Assembly: GCF_014229245.1 (NCBI RefSeq)
Contig: NZ_JAARZJ010000002.1
Location: 151,763 to 215,762 of the forward strand
Length of the DNA: 64,000 nt
Direction: 5' to 3'
DNA from: Listeria farberi
Lineage (GTDB): Bacteria; Bacillota; Bacilli; Lactobacillales; Listeriaceae
This document shows, piece after piece, positions 32,726-42,017 of the stretch. Positions within the stretch are counted from its first letter, which is position 1. Each line of letters opens with the position of its first letter. Below the pieces are notes generated by a model, which was not told the DNA's origin, made no database searches, and saw nothing but the letters and a program-made list of their open reading frames with translations. A program made the translations under genes and the position numbers.

Positions 32726-32762
32726 AAAAAGACAATGCGGCTCTCTGCCACATTGTCTTTTT
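32726..32762 (-). terminator. Terminator of the MarR-ABC exporter operon
   Basis: AAAAAGACAATGCGG (32726-32740) pairs with CCACATTGTCTTTTT (32748-32762). Confidence 0.85.
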
Positions 32763-32766
32763 AAAT

Positions 32767-34584
32767 TTAAACTGCCTGAGCTCCAGTAAACTGACTGTTA
32801 TAAAGGTCAGCGTAGAAGCCTTTTGCATCAAGTAATTCTTGGTGGGTACCTTGCTCGATTACGCTACCATGGTTCATAACGAGAATTAAGTCCGCATCAC
32901 GAATGGTTGAAAGTCTATGCGCAATAACAAAGCTTGTGCGCCCTTCCATCAAATTGCCCATCGCAAGTTGAATATTTAATTCTGTTCGAGTATCTACACT
33001 GGAAGTTGCTTCATCTAAAATTAAAATAGATGGATCTGACAAAATTGCACGAGCAATCGTTAATAATTGTTTTTGACCTTGTGAAATATTAGAACCTTCT
33101 TCATTCAAGATAGTATCATAACCATTTGGAAGTCTTCGAATGAAATCATCTGCATAAGCTGCTTTTGCTGCTCCAATAACTTCATCTTTCGTTGCGCCTT
33201 CGCGACCGTATGCGATATTGTCGGCAATCGTTCCATTAAACAACCAAGTATCTTGTAGAACCATTCCGAATTTTTCGCGGACAGCTTCTTTGGTCATATC
33301 GCGAGTATCAATACCTTTCATACGAATCTGTCCACCATCCACGTCATAAAAACGCATCAGCAAGTTGATAATCGTCGTCTTACCAGCACCAGTAGGACCA
33401 ACAATCGCCACCATTTGCCCTTCTTCCACATGGATATTCAAGTCAGTCATTAATGGTTTGTCTAGCGTGTAACCGAATTTCACGTGGTCGAATACTATAC
33501 TGTGTTCTTCACCAGCAACCTGATTAACATTAGCTGGAATTTCATCTTTTTCTTCTTCTTCATCCATCATTTCAAATACACGTTCTGCCGAAGCAATAGT
33601 GGATTGAATGATATTAGCAATATTGGCCACACTAGAAATTGGTTGTGTAAATAATTGGACATATTGCGTAAATGATTGAATATCCCCAACTTGAAGCGTT
33701 CCATTAGTAACAAAAATACCACCAGCCACACAGACACCTACATAGCCTAAGTTACCAACAAATTGCATCACCGGCATCATAATCCCGGAAATAAATTGCG
33801 CTTTTTTCGCTGCTTTGAAATAATCTTCATTTACTTCATCAAATTTTCCAAGCGTCTTCTTTTCTTGACCAAAAGCTTTAATAATTGTTTGACCACCGTA
33901 AGTTTCTTCTACGGTATCATTTAAAATACCAAGGTTACGTTGTTGTGCACCGAAGTAACGTTGTGATCTACCAGCAATAATTGCGACTAAAATAATACTG
34001 ATTGGGACGGTTACTAAAACGATTAACGTCATTTGCCAGCTAATCGTTAGCATCATGATTAAAACACCAATCATTTGAACAATCGCTGTAATAGCTTGTG
34101 TTAGTGATTGTTGCAAAGTATTCGCGATGTTATCCATGTCATTAACAGAACGACTTAGAATATCACCATTTGAGCGCGTATCATAATATTTCAGTGGAAG
34201 ACGTGCCATTTTTGCTTTTAAATCTTTCCGCATATCATAAACAGTTCGCTGCGCAACGCTCGACATGACGTATTGCTGAATGAAACTGAATAAGGAACTA
34301 CCAAGGTATAAGACTAAAACAATCATTAATATATTGAAAATCTTATCGTTGTCAATCCCAGCTGGACTCATAACACCTTTAAAAATTTCTGTTGTTGCTT
34401 TCCCGAGCTCTTTCGGGCTAAAAATATTAAAAATCGTGGATAAAATCGCAAAGATAAAGACGACAATAATTGCGACAGAACGAGGTTTCATATAGCCAAG
34501 AAGCCGGAATAGTGTTTGTTTAAAGTTCTTTGGTTTGGCGGCTGTTTGCATTCTCATGCCACCACCTGGACCTGGACCACTCAT
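32767..34584 (-). CDS. ABC exporter, canonical half of a heterodimer
   Basis: 605 residues: six membrane helices (about 35-340) fused to an ATPase domain. Walker A is GPTGAGKTT, the Q loop VLQDTWLF, the signature NISQGQKQ, Walker B ILILDEATS with the catalytic Glu, and the switch His is in IAHRLSTI. The signature NISQGQ departs slightly from LSGGQ. The N-terminal tail is Gly/Met-rich. It overlaps the end of the partner gene by 4 bases, which implies coupled synthesis. Together they resemble multidrug exporters such as BmrCD and LmrCD; the substrate is not known. Confidence 0.9.
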   Translation of the reverse strand: MSGPGPGGGMRMQTAAKPKNFKQTLFRLLGYMKPRSVAIIVVFIFAILSTIFNIFSPKELGKATTEIFKGVMSPAGIDNDKIFNILMIVLVLYLGSSLFSFIQQYVMSSVAQRTVYDMRKDLKAKMARLPLKYYDTRSNGDILSRSVNDMDNIANTLQQSLTQAITAIVQMIGVLIMMLTISWQMTLIVLVTVPISIILVAIIAGRSQRYFGAQQRNLGILNDTVEETYGGQTIIKAFGQEKKTLGKFDEVNEDYFKAAKKAQFISGIMMPVMQFVGNLGYVGVCVAGGIFVTNGTLQVGDIQSFTQYVQLFTQPISSVANIANIIQSTIASAERVFEMMDEEEEKDEIPANVNQVAGEEHSIVFDHVKFGYTLDKPLMTDLNIHVEEGQMVAIVGPTGAGKTTIINLLMRFYDVDGGQIRMKGIDTRDMTKEAVREKFGMVLQDTWLFNGTIADNIAYGREGATKDEVIGAAKAAYADDFIRRLPNGYDTILNEEGSNISQGQKQLLTIARAILSDPSILILDEATSSVDTRTELNIQLAMGNLMEGRTSFVIAHRLSTIRDADLILVMNHGSVIEQGTHQELLDAKGFYADLYNSQFTGAQAV

Positions 34585-36305
34585 GCGATTTCCTCCTCTG
34601 ACAGCTGTGACCTCATAATTTCTTGATAAATTTGATTTGTTTCTTTTAATTCTTCATGTGTTCCAATGCCAGCAATCTTACCTTCATTCATAACAATGAT
34701 TTGGTCGGAATTGACAACAGATGTAATTCGCTGTGCCACAATGAGTGTCACGGCTTCGGTTGTTTCAGCTTTCAGTGCCTCACGTAGTTTCGCATCTGTT
34801 TTGAAATCAAGCGCTGAGAAACTATCATCAAAAATATAAATTTCTGGTTTTCTAATTAAAGAACGAGCGATGGAAAGGCGTTGTTTTTGTCCACCAGAGA
34901 AGTTGTTACCACCTTGCTCTACACGACTACCAAGCCCATTCGCAAGTTTAGATACAAAATTTTCCGCTTGAGCTGTTCGAAGTGCTTCCCAAATTTCTTC
35001 GTCGGTTGCATCTTCTTTACCGTAGCGCATATTCGAAGCTATTGTTCCAGTGAATAAAACTGCTTTTTGCGGAACAAGTCCAATTTTTTGGCGCAAACTG
35101 GACTGATCCATTTCACGCACATCAATTCCATTAATTTTAACAACACCGCTTTCGACATCATAAAAACGTGGAATCATATTAATTAAAGTAGATTTACCAG
35201 CACCAGTACTCCCTATAATAGCAACCGTTTCGCCAGCATTAGCTTCAAAAGTAATATCTTCAATTACTGGTTTTTCAGCCCCTTCATAACGGAAAGTCAC
35301 ATGTTCAAAAGAAAGTTTTGCTGGTGGTGTGCTTGTTTTTGGATTTTCTGGGTTAAGTATTTCTGCATTCATGTCTAATACTTCATTAATACGTTCAGCA
35401 GAAGCTCCAGCACGTGGAATCATAATAAATACAGCAGAGAGCATCATAAAGGACATCATAATTTGCATCGCGTATTGAATGAATGCCATTAGGTCCCCTA
35501 CTTGCATATCACCATTTCCAATAAAAATTGAACCAATCCAAACAATCGCAATAGAAGTTAAGTTCATAAGTAACATCATTAATGGACTCATTAGGGAAAG
35601 CAACCTGTTGACTTTAATTGCTGTAGTCGCGTAGTCAGCATTTGCTTCTTCAAATTTTTCAAGTTCATCTTCATTGCGGTTAAAGGAACGAACGACACGA
35701 ATTCCTGTTAAACCTTCGCGAATAACACGATTTAATTTATCCATTTTCTTTTGTAGTGATTTAAACATCGGCATTGCTTTTCCGCCGAGAACAACTACTA
35801 ATAGAAGCAGTAATGGTAAAACAACAACAAAAATAAGCGATAATTTCGCATCCCTACCAACTGCCATAATAATACCACCAAGCAACATAATTGGCGCCAT
35901 TACCATTAGTCGCATCATCATATAAAGAACATTTTGGATTTGAACAACGTCATTTGTCGTTCTAGTAATTAGGGAAGAAGTTCCTACTTTATCAAATTCT
36001 TGTAAGGAAAAGTCCTCTACCTTTGTAAAAATTTTATCGCGTAAATCTTTCCCGAATCCCATTGAAATTCTGGATGCAAGATAAACTACGGTAACCGATA
36101 AGATAACAGAAGCAAACGAGATTAAAAGCATCTGCATCCCAGTGCTCCAAATGTAATCTGTATCGCCTGTTACGACTCCTTTGTCGATAATATTCGACAT
36201 GAGTGTCGGCAGATAAAGCTGTCCAATAACTTGCCCGAAAGTAAGGACTAATACGGCTGTAATGCTCAGCCAATAAGGTTTTAATCTTTTCATCAATTTC
36301 ATCAT
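34581..36305 (-). CDS. ABC exporter, degenerate-site half of a heterodimer
   Basis: 574 residues with six membrane helices and an ATPase domain. Walker A GSTGAGKST and signature NFSGGQKQR are canonical. The residue after Walker B is Asp rather than Glu (IYIFDDSFSALD), and the switch region reads VAQRITS with Gln in place of His. Such changes define the non-hydrolysing site of heterodimeric exporters, in which this chain's Walker A/B pairs with the partner's altered signature. It is the second gene after the MarR regulator (6-base gap). A weak SD (GGAGG, about 13 bases) precedes ATG 36305. Confidence 0.9.
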   Translation of the reverse strand: MMKLMKRLKPYWLSITAVLVLTFGQVIGQLYLPTLMSNIIDKGVVTGDTDYIWSTGMQMLLISFASVILSVTVVYLASRISMGFGKDLRDKIFTKVEDFSLQEFDKVGTSSLITRTTNDVVQIQNVLYMMMRLMVMAPIMLLGGIIMAVGRDAKLSLIFVVVLPLLLLLVVVLGGKAMPMFKSLQKKMDKLNRVIREGLTGIRVVRSFNRNEDELEKFEEANADYATTAIKVNRLLSLMSPLMMLLMNLTSIAIVWIGSIFIGNGDMQVGDLMAFIQYAMQIMMSFMMLSAVFIMIPRAGASAERINEVLDMNAEILNPENPKTSTPPAKLSFEHVTFRYEGAEKPVIEDITFEANAGETVAIIGSTGAGKSTLINMIPRFYDVESGVVKINGIDVREMDQSSLRQKIGLVPQKAVLFTGTIASNMRYGKEDATDEEIWEALRTAQAENFVSKLANGLGSRVEQGGNNFSGGQKQRLSIARSLIRKPEIYIFDDSFSALDFKTDAKLREALKAETTEAVTLIVAQRITSVVNSDQIIVMNEGKIAGIGTHEELKETNQIYQEIMRSQLSEEEIA

Positions 36306-36311
36306 TTGCGT

Positions 36312-36773
36312 TTATGCCTCCTTATTTTCGGATTTTGTGTTTAAATAATCTGTCAGTTTTTCTAGGAGTGTAATCAATTTTTTCATATCGTCTTCACCTA
36401 AAAATTCCTGCATATCTTCAAAACTAGCTTGAAACTCATCAAACATTTTTTTCGATACACCTGCTCCGACTTCTGTTAGTTCCACATACATCGAGCGCTT
36501 ATCTTCTGGGTTCTGAACTCGCTTAATGAGCCCTTTCCCTTCCAAAGATTGTATCATTTGCGTGACGCTTGGTTTTGAAATTCTGAGCATGTGACCAAGA
36601 TCGGAAACACGAATTTTTGGCCCTCTGCTTTTAAGCCCACGAGATAAAATAAAAATAAATCTTGTTTCAGATTTACTGTAACCTGGAATTTGGAAACTCT
36701 TTATTTCAGCATGCTTAAAATTCATGAAAGCCTTGATTACCGAGTGCCCCAAGTCTTGATTTTTTGAAGACAT
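36312..36773 (-). CDS. MarR-family regulator of the ABC exporter operon
   Basis: 153 residues. The DNA-binding part reads IRVSDLGHMLRISKPSVTQMIQSLEGKGLIKRV, and the wing is EDKRSMYVELTEVG. It stands 6 bases upstream of the exporter genes and divergent from a MATE pump, with a 7-5-7 inverted repeat (36798-36816) just ahead of its start. Autoregulation and drug-induced release of the exporter operon is the usual arrangement and is inferred here. ATG 36773 follows GTGGAG. Confidence 0.88.
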   Translation of the reverse strand: MSSKNQDLGHSVIKAFMNFKHAEIKSFQIPGYSKSETRFIFILSRGLKSRGPKIRVSDLGHMLRISKPSVTQMIQSLEGKGLIKRVQNPEDKRSMYVELTEVGAGVSKKMFDEFQASFEDMQEFLGEDDMKKLITLLEKLTDYLNTKSENKEA

Positions 36774-36797
36774 TTCTCCACTTCTTTCTATTATTTG

Positions 36798-36816
36798 ATT
36801 AGTTTACCTAACTAAT
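36798..36816. promoter_or_regulatory. Inverted repeat operator between MarR and MATE genes
   Basis: ATTAGTT, TACCT, AACTAAT: perfect 7-base arms with a 5-base spacer, about 25 bases upstream of the marR start. It is the best MarR operator candidate in the spacer. Confidence 0.6.
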
Positions 36817-36939
36817 TATATGAGTTATTCATTTTTTGTCAAGCAATATCTTAGCGTTATTTTAAAATTAATCTATACTTTTAACTTTAATTACCTTATA
36901 ATGGCTTTAATTGTATTTAAAACGAAGGGAGGGAAACAA

Positions 36940-38280
36940 TTGAATTCAGTGCATAAAGTTGCTAGCCTCAGTCTTTTTACACTTGCTTGGCCGATATTTC
37001 TAGAGCAATTTTTACGACTGATGATTAGTTATATTGATGTATTTATGTTGGGGCATTATTCTGATGATGCGGTGGCTGCGACTGGGGTTGCTAATCAGAT
37101 TCTTGTTATTTCTATTATTATTTATGGCTTCATCAGTGTTGGTGTGCAGATTATCGTTGCACAAATGATTGGTGCGAAAAAACATAAAGAAATCGAGAAC
37201 GTGATTACAAATGGCTTAGTGGTAGCTTTCTTAATCGGTATCGCGATGAGTATTATTTTCATATTTATGTCGAAAAACTTTCTAACTTGGATGGGAATTG
37301 ATCCTCATTTAGTTCAAGTTGGTGCGCCTTTTTTAGAAATAATCGGAGGAAGTTCAGTTGTAATTGCCATTCATGCATCCATTTTACCAATTCTCCGGGC
37401 ACATGGTTATGTAAGACAATCCATTCTCGTCCCTGTGACAATCAGTATTATCAACGTTGTCGGTAATTACCTATTTCTTTACGGACCACTTGCTTACTTA
37501 GATTACGGGGTGGCAGGTGTTGGGATTTCTACTGCTGTCGCGAATTTTGTCGGAATGGTTCTAGCTATCTGGATGTTAAAAAAATACATCGGTTACACTT
37601 TTCATTTCAAAAAATTGGAGCAAGTGTCCAAAAAACTACTTTATTCTATTTTACGTCTAGGTCTTCCTTCTGCTGGAGAAAATTTGTCCTATGCGGGTTC
37701 ACAACTTGTTGTTACCGCAATTATTGCTATTTTAGGTACAGAGGCGCTTACAACAAAAGTATATGCTTCAACAGTTAGCCAATTTGTCGCACTCTTTGCT
37801 ATCGCGCTCGGCCAGGCCTCGCAAATAATTATCGGTCGTGCGGTTGGCGCAAAAGAAATTGATAAAGCTTATAAGCAAGGTCTCCGCAGTTGGAAAATAG
37901 GATTAGTCGTTGCCATTGTGGTTAGTGTTTCGATTTATCTATTTGCCGAACCGATTATGAGTCTATTTACAACCAATACCGAAATCATAGCGATGACGAA
38001 AGAATTATTCTTGCTTTCGATTTTCCTTGAGCTTGGACGTGCCACCAATATTATTATCATTAGTAGCCTTAACTCTACTGGTGATGTCCGCTTTCCTTTC
38101 ATATGTGGACTTATAGTCATGTGGATTGTTAGTTTGCCATTCTCTTATGTACTTGGAATTTCCGCTGGGCTAGGACTTGTGGGTGTTTGGCTTGCCTACA
38201 TTATTGATGAAGGAGTTCGAGCGGTTCTTATGTACCGAAGATGGCGCAGTAAAGTTTGGTCATTAAAGTCAATCATATAA
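36940..38280 (+). CDS. MATE-family multidrug efflux transporter
   Basis: About 446 residues in 12 membrane segments. The two MATE halves are seen in LAWPIFLEQFLRLMISYIDVFMLGHY at the start and LGLPSAGENLSYAGSQLVVT (about 240-260). These pumps expel cationic drugs with Na+ or H+. The frame opens at ATG 36820, but that stretch is the operator/promoter region. AAGGGAGGG stands 6 bases before TTG 36940, giving the family-like start. It is divergent from the MarR-ABC operon, so the two efflux systems may share regulation. Confidence 0.88.
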   Translation: MNSVHKVASLSLFTLAWPIFLEQFLRLMISYIDVFMLGHYSDDAVAATGVANQILVISIIIYGFISVGVQIIVAQMIGAKKHKEIENVITNGLVVAFLIGIAMSIIFIFMSKNFLTWMGIDPHLVQVGAPFLEIIGGSSVVIAIHASILPILRAHGYVRQSILVPVTISIINVVGNYLFLYGPLAYLDYGVAGVGISTAVANFVGMVLAIWMLKKYIGYTFHFKKLEQVSKKLLYSILRLGLPSAGENLSYAGSQLVVTAIIAILGTEALTTKVYASTVSQFVALFAIALGQASQIIIGRAVGAKEIDKAYKQGLRSWKIGLVVAIVVSVSIYLFAEPIMSLFTTNTEIIAMTKELFLLSIFLELGRATNIIIISSLNSTGDVRFPFICGLIVMWIVSLPFSYVLGISAGLGLVGVWLAYIIDEGVRAVLMYRRWRSKVWSLKSII

Positions 38281-38281
38281 A

Positions 38282-38318
38282 GAAACGTCTCTTTGATTTT
38301 TTTCGAAGGGGCGTTTTT
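38282..38318 (+). terminator. Terminator of the MATE gene
   Basis: AAACGTCTCTT and AAGGGGCGTTT pair with wobbles around a T-rich loop, and T follows. Confidence 0.7.
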
Positions 38319-38321
38319 GTA

Positions 38322-38336
38322 TATGACAAAACTGTC
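38322..38336. repeat. Short palindrome upstream of the DUF4870 gene
   Basis: TGACA and TGTCA flank AAAC about 100 bases before the DUF4870 gene; a possible regulator site, of unknown owner. Confidence 0.3.
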
Positions 38337-38429
38337 ATTTTTAATTTCATATCGTCACCTAATTCGATGGTTCCATTTCTCTTTCCCCGCTATACTAGAC
38401 TTATAAACAAATGAGAGGATAGAGGAGAA

Positions 38430-38774
38430 ATGTTAGATAAAAAAATTATTAGTGCACTTAGTTATTTTAGTCTTTTCTTTGCCCCAGTTATCACGCCTGC
38501 TATTTTATGGTTTACAAATAAAGATAAAGAAATTCGTCACCATGTGAAATGGGCTTTGCTTACACAAACAACATTTGTAGCTGGAATCACTGTAATGATT
38601 TTGCTTTATAATAATGTTCCTTTTAGTACAAATAGTGCGGATACTATTAACTTTTTAGCTCTAGCTACCGTCTTTTTTATCGTTTTTCTTAATGTATCAA
38701 TACTTATTTTTACTTTGATTCGAGGTATTACACGTATCGTAAAGCATAGTGACGATAACTGGGCTAGATGTTAA
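38430..38774 (+). CDS. DUF4870-type membrane protein
   Basis: 114 residues, three membrane segments. The start LSYFSLFFAPVITPAILWFT, followed by HHVKWALLTQT, is the DUF4870 (Tic20-like) pattern, in which a charged loop with His separates helices 1 and 2. Function unknown. ATG 38430 has AGAGGAG upstream. The next membrane protein gene begins about 50 bases later on the same strand, so the two may be cotranscribed. Confidence 0.75.
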   Translation: MLDKKIISALSYFSLFFAPVITPAILWFTNKDKEIRHHVKWALLTQTTFVAGITVMILLYNNVPFSTNSADTINFLALATVFFIVFLNVSILIFTLIRGITRIVKHSDDNWARC

Positions 38775-38825
38775 GCTAACTTCCTAATTTATGCTATAAT
38801 ATAGTGTACTTTAGGAGGTTTTTTG

Positions 38826-39212
38826 ATGCGTTTTATTATTGCTTATTTATCAATATTTGTTTTAGGTATTTTTTCAGCACTTTTAATCGAAACAATCCTC
38901 TATGAAAATGTTACACCTCAGCTTGTTTTTTCAGCAATTCTTTTTGCTGCTCCCGTAATTTTAGTCGCTTCCACGTTAGGTGAAATATTTTATGGCTTTA
39001 GCAAAAAATCGAGCTACTTAACATTTGCGGTATGGGGATTTGTCTACGGCGTTTTTGTAACTGTCATTATCCTTAGCTTTATCCAAGTTTCTGGTATGCT
39101 GATTTCTGTTGGTATTTCTGTTCTTGCAGGGGTAATTATGGCAATTTTAGCTGTTATTTTCTTCTTTTTGCGAGGTGGGAAATCGACAAGTGGAAAAGCT
39201 GCTACCAAATAA
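38826..39212 (+). CDS. Small four-helix membrane protein, 128 residues
   Basis: Four hydrophobic segments (about 3-22, 32-52, 62-84 and 92-117) and a Lys/Ser-rich tail (RGGKSTSGKAATK). No family is recognised. ATG 38826 follows AGGAGG by 7 bases. It sits after the DUF4870 gene and before a bidirectional terminator. Confidence 0.65.
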   Translation: MRFIIAYLSIFVLGIFSALLIETILYENVTPQLVFSAILFAAPVILVASTLGEIFYGFSKKSSYLTFAVWGFVYGVFVTVIILSFIQVSGMLISVGISVLAGVIMAILAVIFFFLRGGKSTSGKAATK

Positions 39213-39217
39213 AAAAT

Positions 39218-39254
39218 TGTCTATCCTAATTGATTCATTCAACTAGAATAGACA
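39218..39254. terminator. Bidirectional terminator
   Basis: The 16-base arms at 39218-39233 and 39239-39254 pair with two wobbles; A and T runs flank them. Confidence 0.85.
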
Positions 39255-39259
39255 TTTTT

Positions 39260-39820
<561 letters not shown>

Positions 39821-39833
39821 TTAACAAAAAGAA

Positions 39834-39857
39834 TGCGCTAATTAAATAATTAGCGCA
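39834..39857 (-). terminator. Terminator of the PadR-DUF1700-DUF4097 operon
   Basis: TGCGCTAATT (39834-39843) pairs with AATTAGCGCA (39848-39857), then a T-rich stretch on the minus strand. Confidence 0.85.
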
Positions 39858-39865
39858 CTGATTTT

Positions 39866-40966
39866 TTATTTATCGATTTTAATGTCTCCGGAACTAGTTT
39901 TCACCGTTACGCGGTTATCGGTATTCGAATCACTTGTTGGTACTTTAACGCTACCAGAATTACTGCTTGCTTCATAAATAGCTTTAAAATTACCTGGTAT
40001 TTCAATCTCTACCTCACCAGAATCTGTATTGATTTCGATGTTTTTCACTTGTTTGATAAATGCTACATCGATATCTCCTGAGCTCGTTTTCGCCGTTATG
40101 TTATTTGTTACACCTGCGAGTTCAATTGTTCCTGAATCGGATTCAGCTTGTACTTTACCTTTTGTATTTGCATCAATATCTCCAGAACTAGTGGTTAAAA
40201 CAGCCAAGTCGGTTACAGCACTATTTGTCAGTTCGATGTCACCGGAATCAATAGCAATTTTAAGTTTTTTCGCTTTAACACCAGTAGTATTAACATCCCC
40301 TGAACCACCATTTACCTCTAAATCACCCGTCAAACTAGTAAGCTCAGTCTTTCCAGAGTCTGTTTCAATCGATGTATTTGCTTTAATTTTCGATAAATCC
40401 AAATCTCCAGAAGAAGTAGTCATTTGAGCACTATTCGCTTCTAAATTATTCACTTTTAACTCACCAGAATTTGTAGAACTAACAAATTTCTTTACTTTAA
40501 AATCGGTAACATCAATATCTCCTGATTGAGATTTTACTTTTAAATCAGCCACTTTTGTATCTTTAGTTAAAAAGACAGTTACTTTTTGCTGCCCATATGC
40601 ATAGATTTTCCCAAAATTATTATACCAAACATTTTCTTCTGGAACTGTTATATTGAATGAAGTGCCATCTTCAGAAACTGGTTTTAATTTTTGAATTGCT
40701 TTTTTATCCTTTGCAGAATAATTTCCTTTCAGTTCGATATAATTTTTCCCAGTTGTACTTTCTTTCCATTCAATTAGTGCATCTCGCTCGGAAGAAAAGG
40801 AAATTGTATTAATATTTTCAGATGACAAGTCCCACTTTTTAGTAAGTGGTTCCCCTTTTTCAATCATAGTTCCTGAGTTCATTGTGAATGCTACGCCAAT
40901 AGCACCAATAATAAATAGCACCAAACCGGCGAAAAATAATTTCTTACTTAAATGATGTTTACGCAT
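39866..40966 (-). CDS. DUF4097 beta-repeat protein with one membrane anchor
   Basis: About 366 residues. A basic start (MRKHHLSKK) and one hydrophobic helix (about 11-30) anchor the protein, with the rest outside. From about 150 onward it is built of roughly 20-residue beta-helix-like repeats, most carrying SGDIDV, SGELKV or SGKTEL. The repeat pattern is the DUF4097 (LiaG/YvlB-like) fold; function is unknown, with envelope-stress links in related systems. The frame extends upstream into the DUF1700 gene, but GGAGGCGGG precedes ATG 40966. Its start overlaps that gene's stop by 8 bases. Confidence 0.85.
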   Translation of the reverse strand: MRKHHLSKKLFFAGLVLFIIGAIGVAFTMNSGTMIEKGEPLTKKWDLSSENINTISFSSERDALIEWKESTTGKNYIELKGNYSAKDKKAIQKLKPVSEDGTSFNITVPEENVWYNNFGKIYAYGQQKVTVFLTKDTKVADLKVKSQSGDIDVTDFKVKKFVSSTNSGELKVNNLEANSAQMTTSSGDLDLSKIKANTSIETDSGKTELTSLTGDLEVNGGSGDVNTTGVKAKKLKIAIDSGDIELTNSAVTDLAVLTTSSGDIDANTKGKVQAESDSGTIELAGVTNNITAKTSSGDIDVAFIKQVKNIEINTDSGEVEIEIPGNFKAIYEASSNSGSVKVPTSDSNTDNRVTVKTSSGDIKIDK

Positions 40967-41549
40967 TTTTCCCGCCTCCTTTGACTGCATATTTGTGCCA
41001 CTGGATAATTCCCATAGTTGTTTTACTTGTAAACTTAGTAAGTGCATTCGCTACAAAAAGCAGCATGAGACCAAGTCCTACAAGTCCTATAGACACAAAC
41101 ATTTGATAGAATTCGAAGTCAGCGCCAAATAAAAGTTCTACACCGAATAATACTGGCGAAAGGAGAAACGCACCAACCGTTACCCAAAGTGAAATAACTA
41201 CCGACCATAACGTAGCCATAATTGGAACAACAAGGCAAATATCCAGGAAGAATAAACCTATGCCAATTAAAACTTGTTTACTAACTGTTCTATTTTCATT
41301 TTGATTTTTTCGAGGTACATAATAATAGTCTGTCTCCACTTGTTCCTCGCGGATATCCCTTTCACTTAAAATATCTGCTGCAATTTCTTCAGGTCTTCCG
41401 AGGTCAAAGACGATTTGTTCTTCGCTTTTCCCTGCCTCTACACCATTTCTAAAATGCTCTTGGTAATCAGATAATAGTTCTCTCCGCTCTTTTGGATCCA
41501 GCAATTCTAGGCGCTGGTTTAATTCATTTAGAAAATCTTGTTTATTCAT
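40959..41549 (-). CDS. DUF1700 membrane protein
   Basis: 196 residues. The N-terminal cytoplasmic part (FLNELNQRLELLDPKERRELLSDYQEHF, then EEIAADILSE) is the DUF1700/HAAS helical domain found beside PadR regulators. Four hydrophobic segments follow (about 90-185). Such proteins are thought to act with the PadR repressor and the DUF4097 protein in envelope sensing. It overlaps the PadR frame by 8 bases at its start and the DUF4097 gene by 8 at its end, so all three are translationally coupled. Confidence 0.82.
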   Translation of the reverse strand: MNKQDFLNELNQRLELLDPKERRELLSDYQEHFRNGVEAGKSEEQIVFDLGRPEEIAADILSERDIREEQVETDYYYVPRKNQNENRTVSKQVLIGIGLFFLDICLVVPIMATLWSVVISLWVTVGAFLLSPVLFGVELLFGADFEFYQMFVSIGLVGLGLMLLFVANALTKFTSKTTMGIIQWHKYAVKGGGKNA

Positions 41550-41873
41550 TTACTGCTTCCCCCTCTGTTAAAAGCTTAGCGACACTATCTGTAAAATTAT
41601 TCCATTCAGAGATAAGCTCATTCAAGTAAATCTCTCCTTTTACCGTCAGCTGATAATATTTTCTTGATGGACCTTCATTTGATTCTACTAAATAAGTGGA
41701 GCAATACTCTTCTTTTACTAATCTTCTAAGTACTGGATAAATGGCTCCTTCTGCAACTTCAATATATTTAGACACTTGATTTGCTAATTCATAACCATAA
41801 CAATCTTTTTTTGAATTAAAAACAAACAACAAAGTTCTAACACACCTTTTTTGAATTGCGGGTTAACTTCCAT
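41542..41873 (-). pseudogene. PadR-family regulator, frameshifted in a poly(A) tract
   Basis: The natural start is ATG 41873 with GGAGGAG upstream, reading MEVNPQFKKGVLELCCLFLI and then QKK. At 41806-41812 the coding strand has seven A. In this frame it then runs IVMVMN and stops. The next frame continues exactly as a PadR protein: DCYGYELANQVSKY, EGAIYPVLRRLVKEEY, EGPSRKYYQLTVKG. One extra A (eight in the run) would give a normal PadR of about 110 residues. It is therefore a one-base frameshift: a true mutation, a phase-variable tract, slippage-corrected expression or a sequencing error. The downstream genes are coupled to it. Confidence 0.85.
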
Positions 41874-41900
41874 GCTAACTCCTCCATTCTGCTAAATTAC

Positions 41901-41966
41901 CACTAGTAACAAGTAATCACTACTATATATTATTCACTACTGCTATAGTTTATCATACACTAGTGT
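41901..41966. promoter_or_regulatory. Repeat-rich PadR operon control region
   Basis: CACTAGT occurs at 41901-41907 and again within the palindrome ACACTAGTGT at 41957-41966. TCACTACT is repeated directly at 41917 and 41934, 17 bases apart. It is probably the PadR operator and promoter region; individual sites are not proven. Confidence 0.5.
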
Positions 41967-42017
41967 TCATTGCAAGGTACTGCCTAAAAAAAATAGTATT
42001 GTTTTTTCACTTAATAA

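Noticed and set aside
36820-36939. 40-residue N-terminal extension of the MATE pump
   Set aside because: It crosses the MarR/MATE control region and has no SD; TTG 36940 has AAGGGAGGG at proper spacing.
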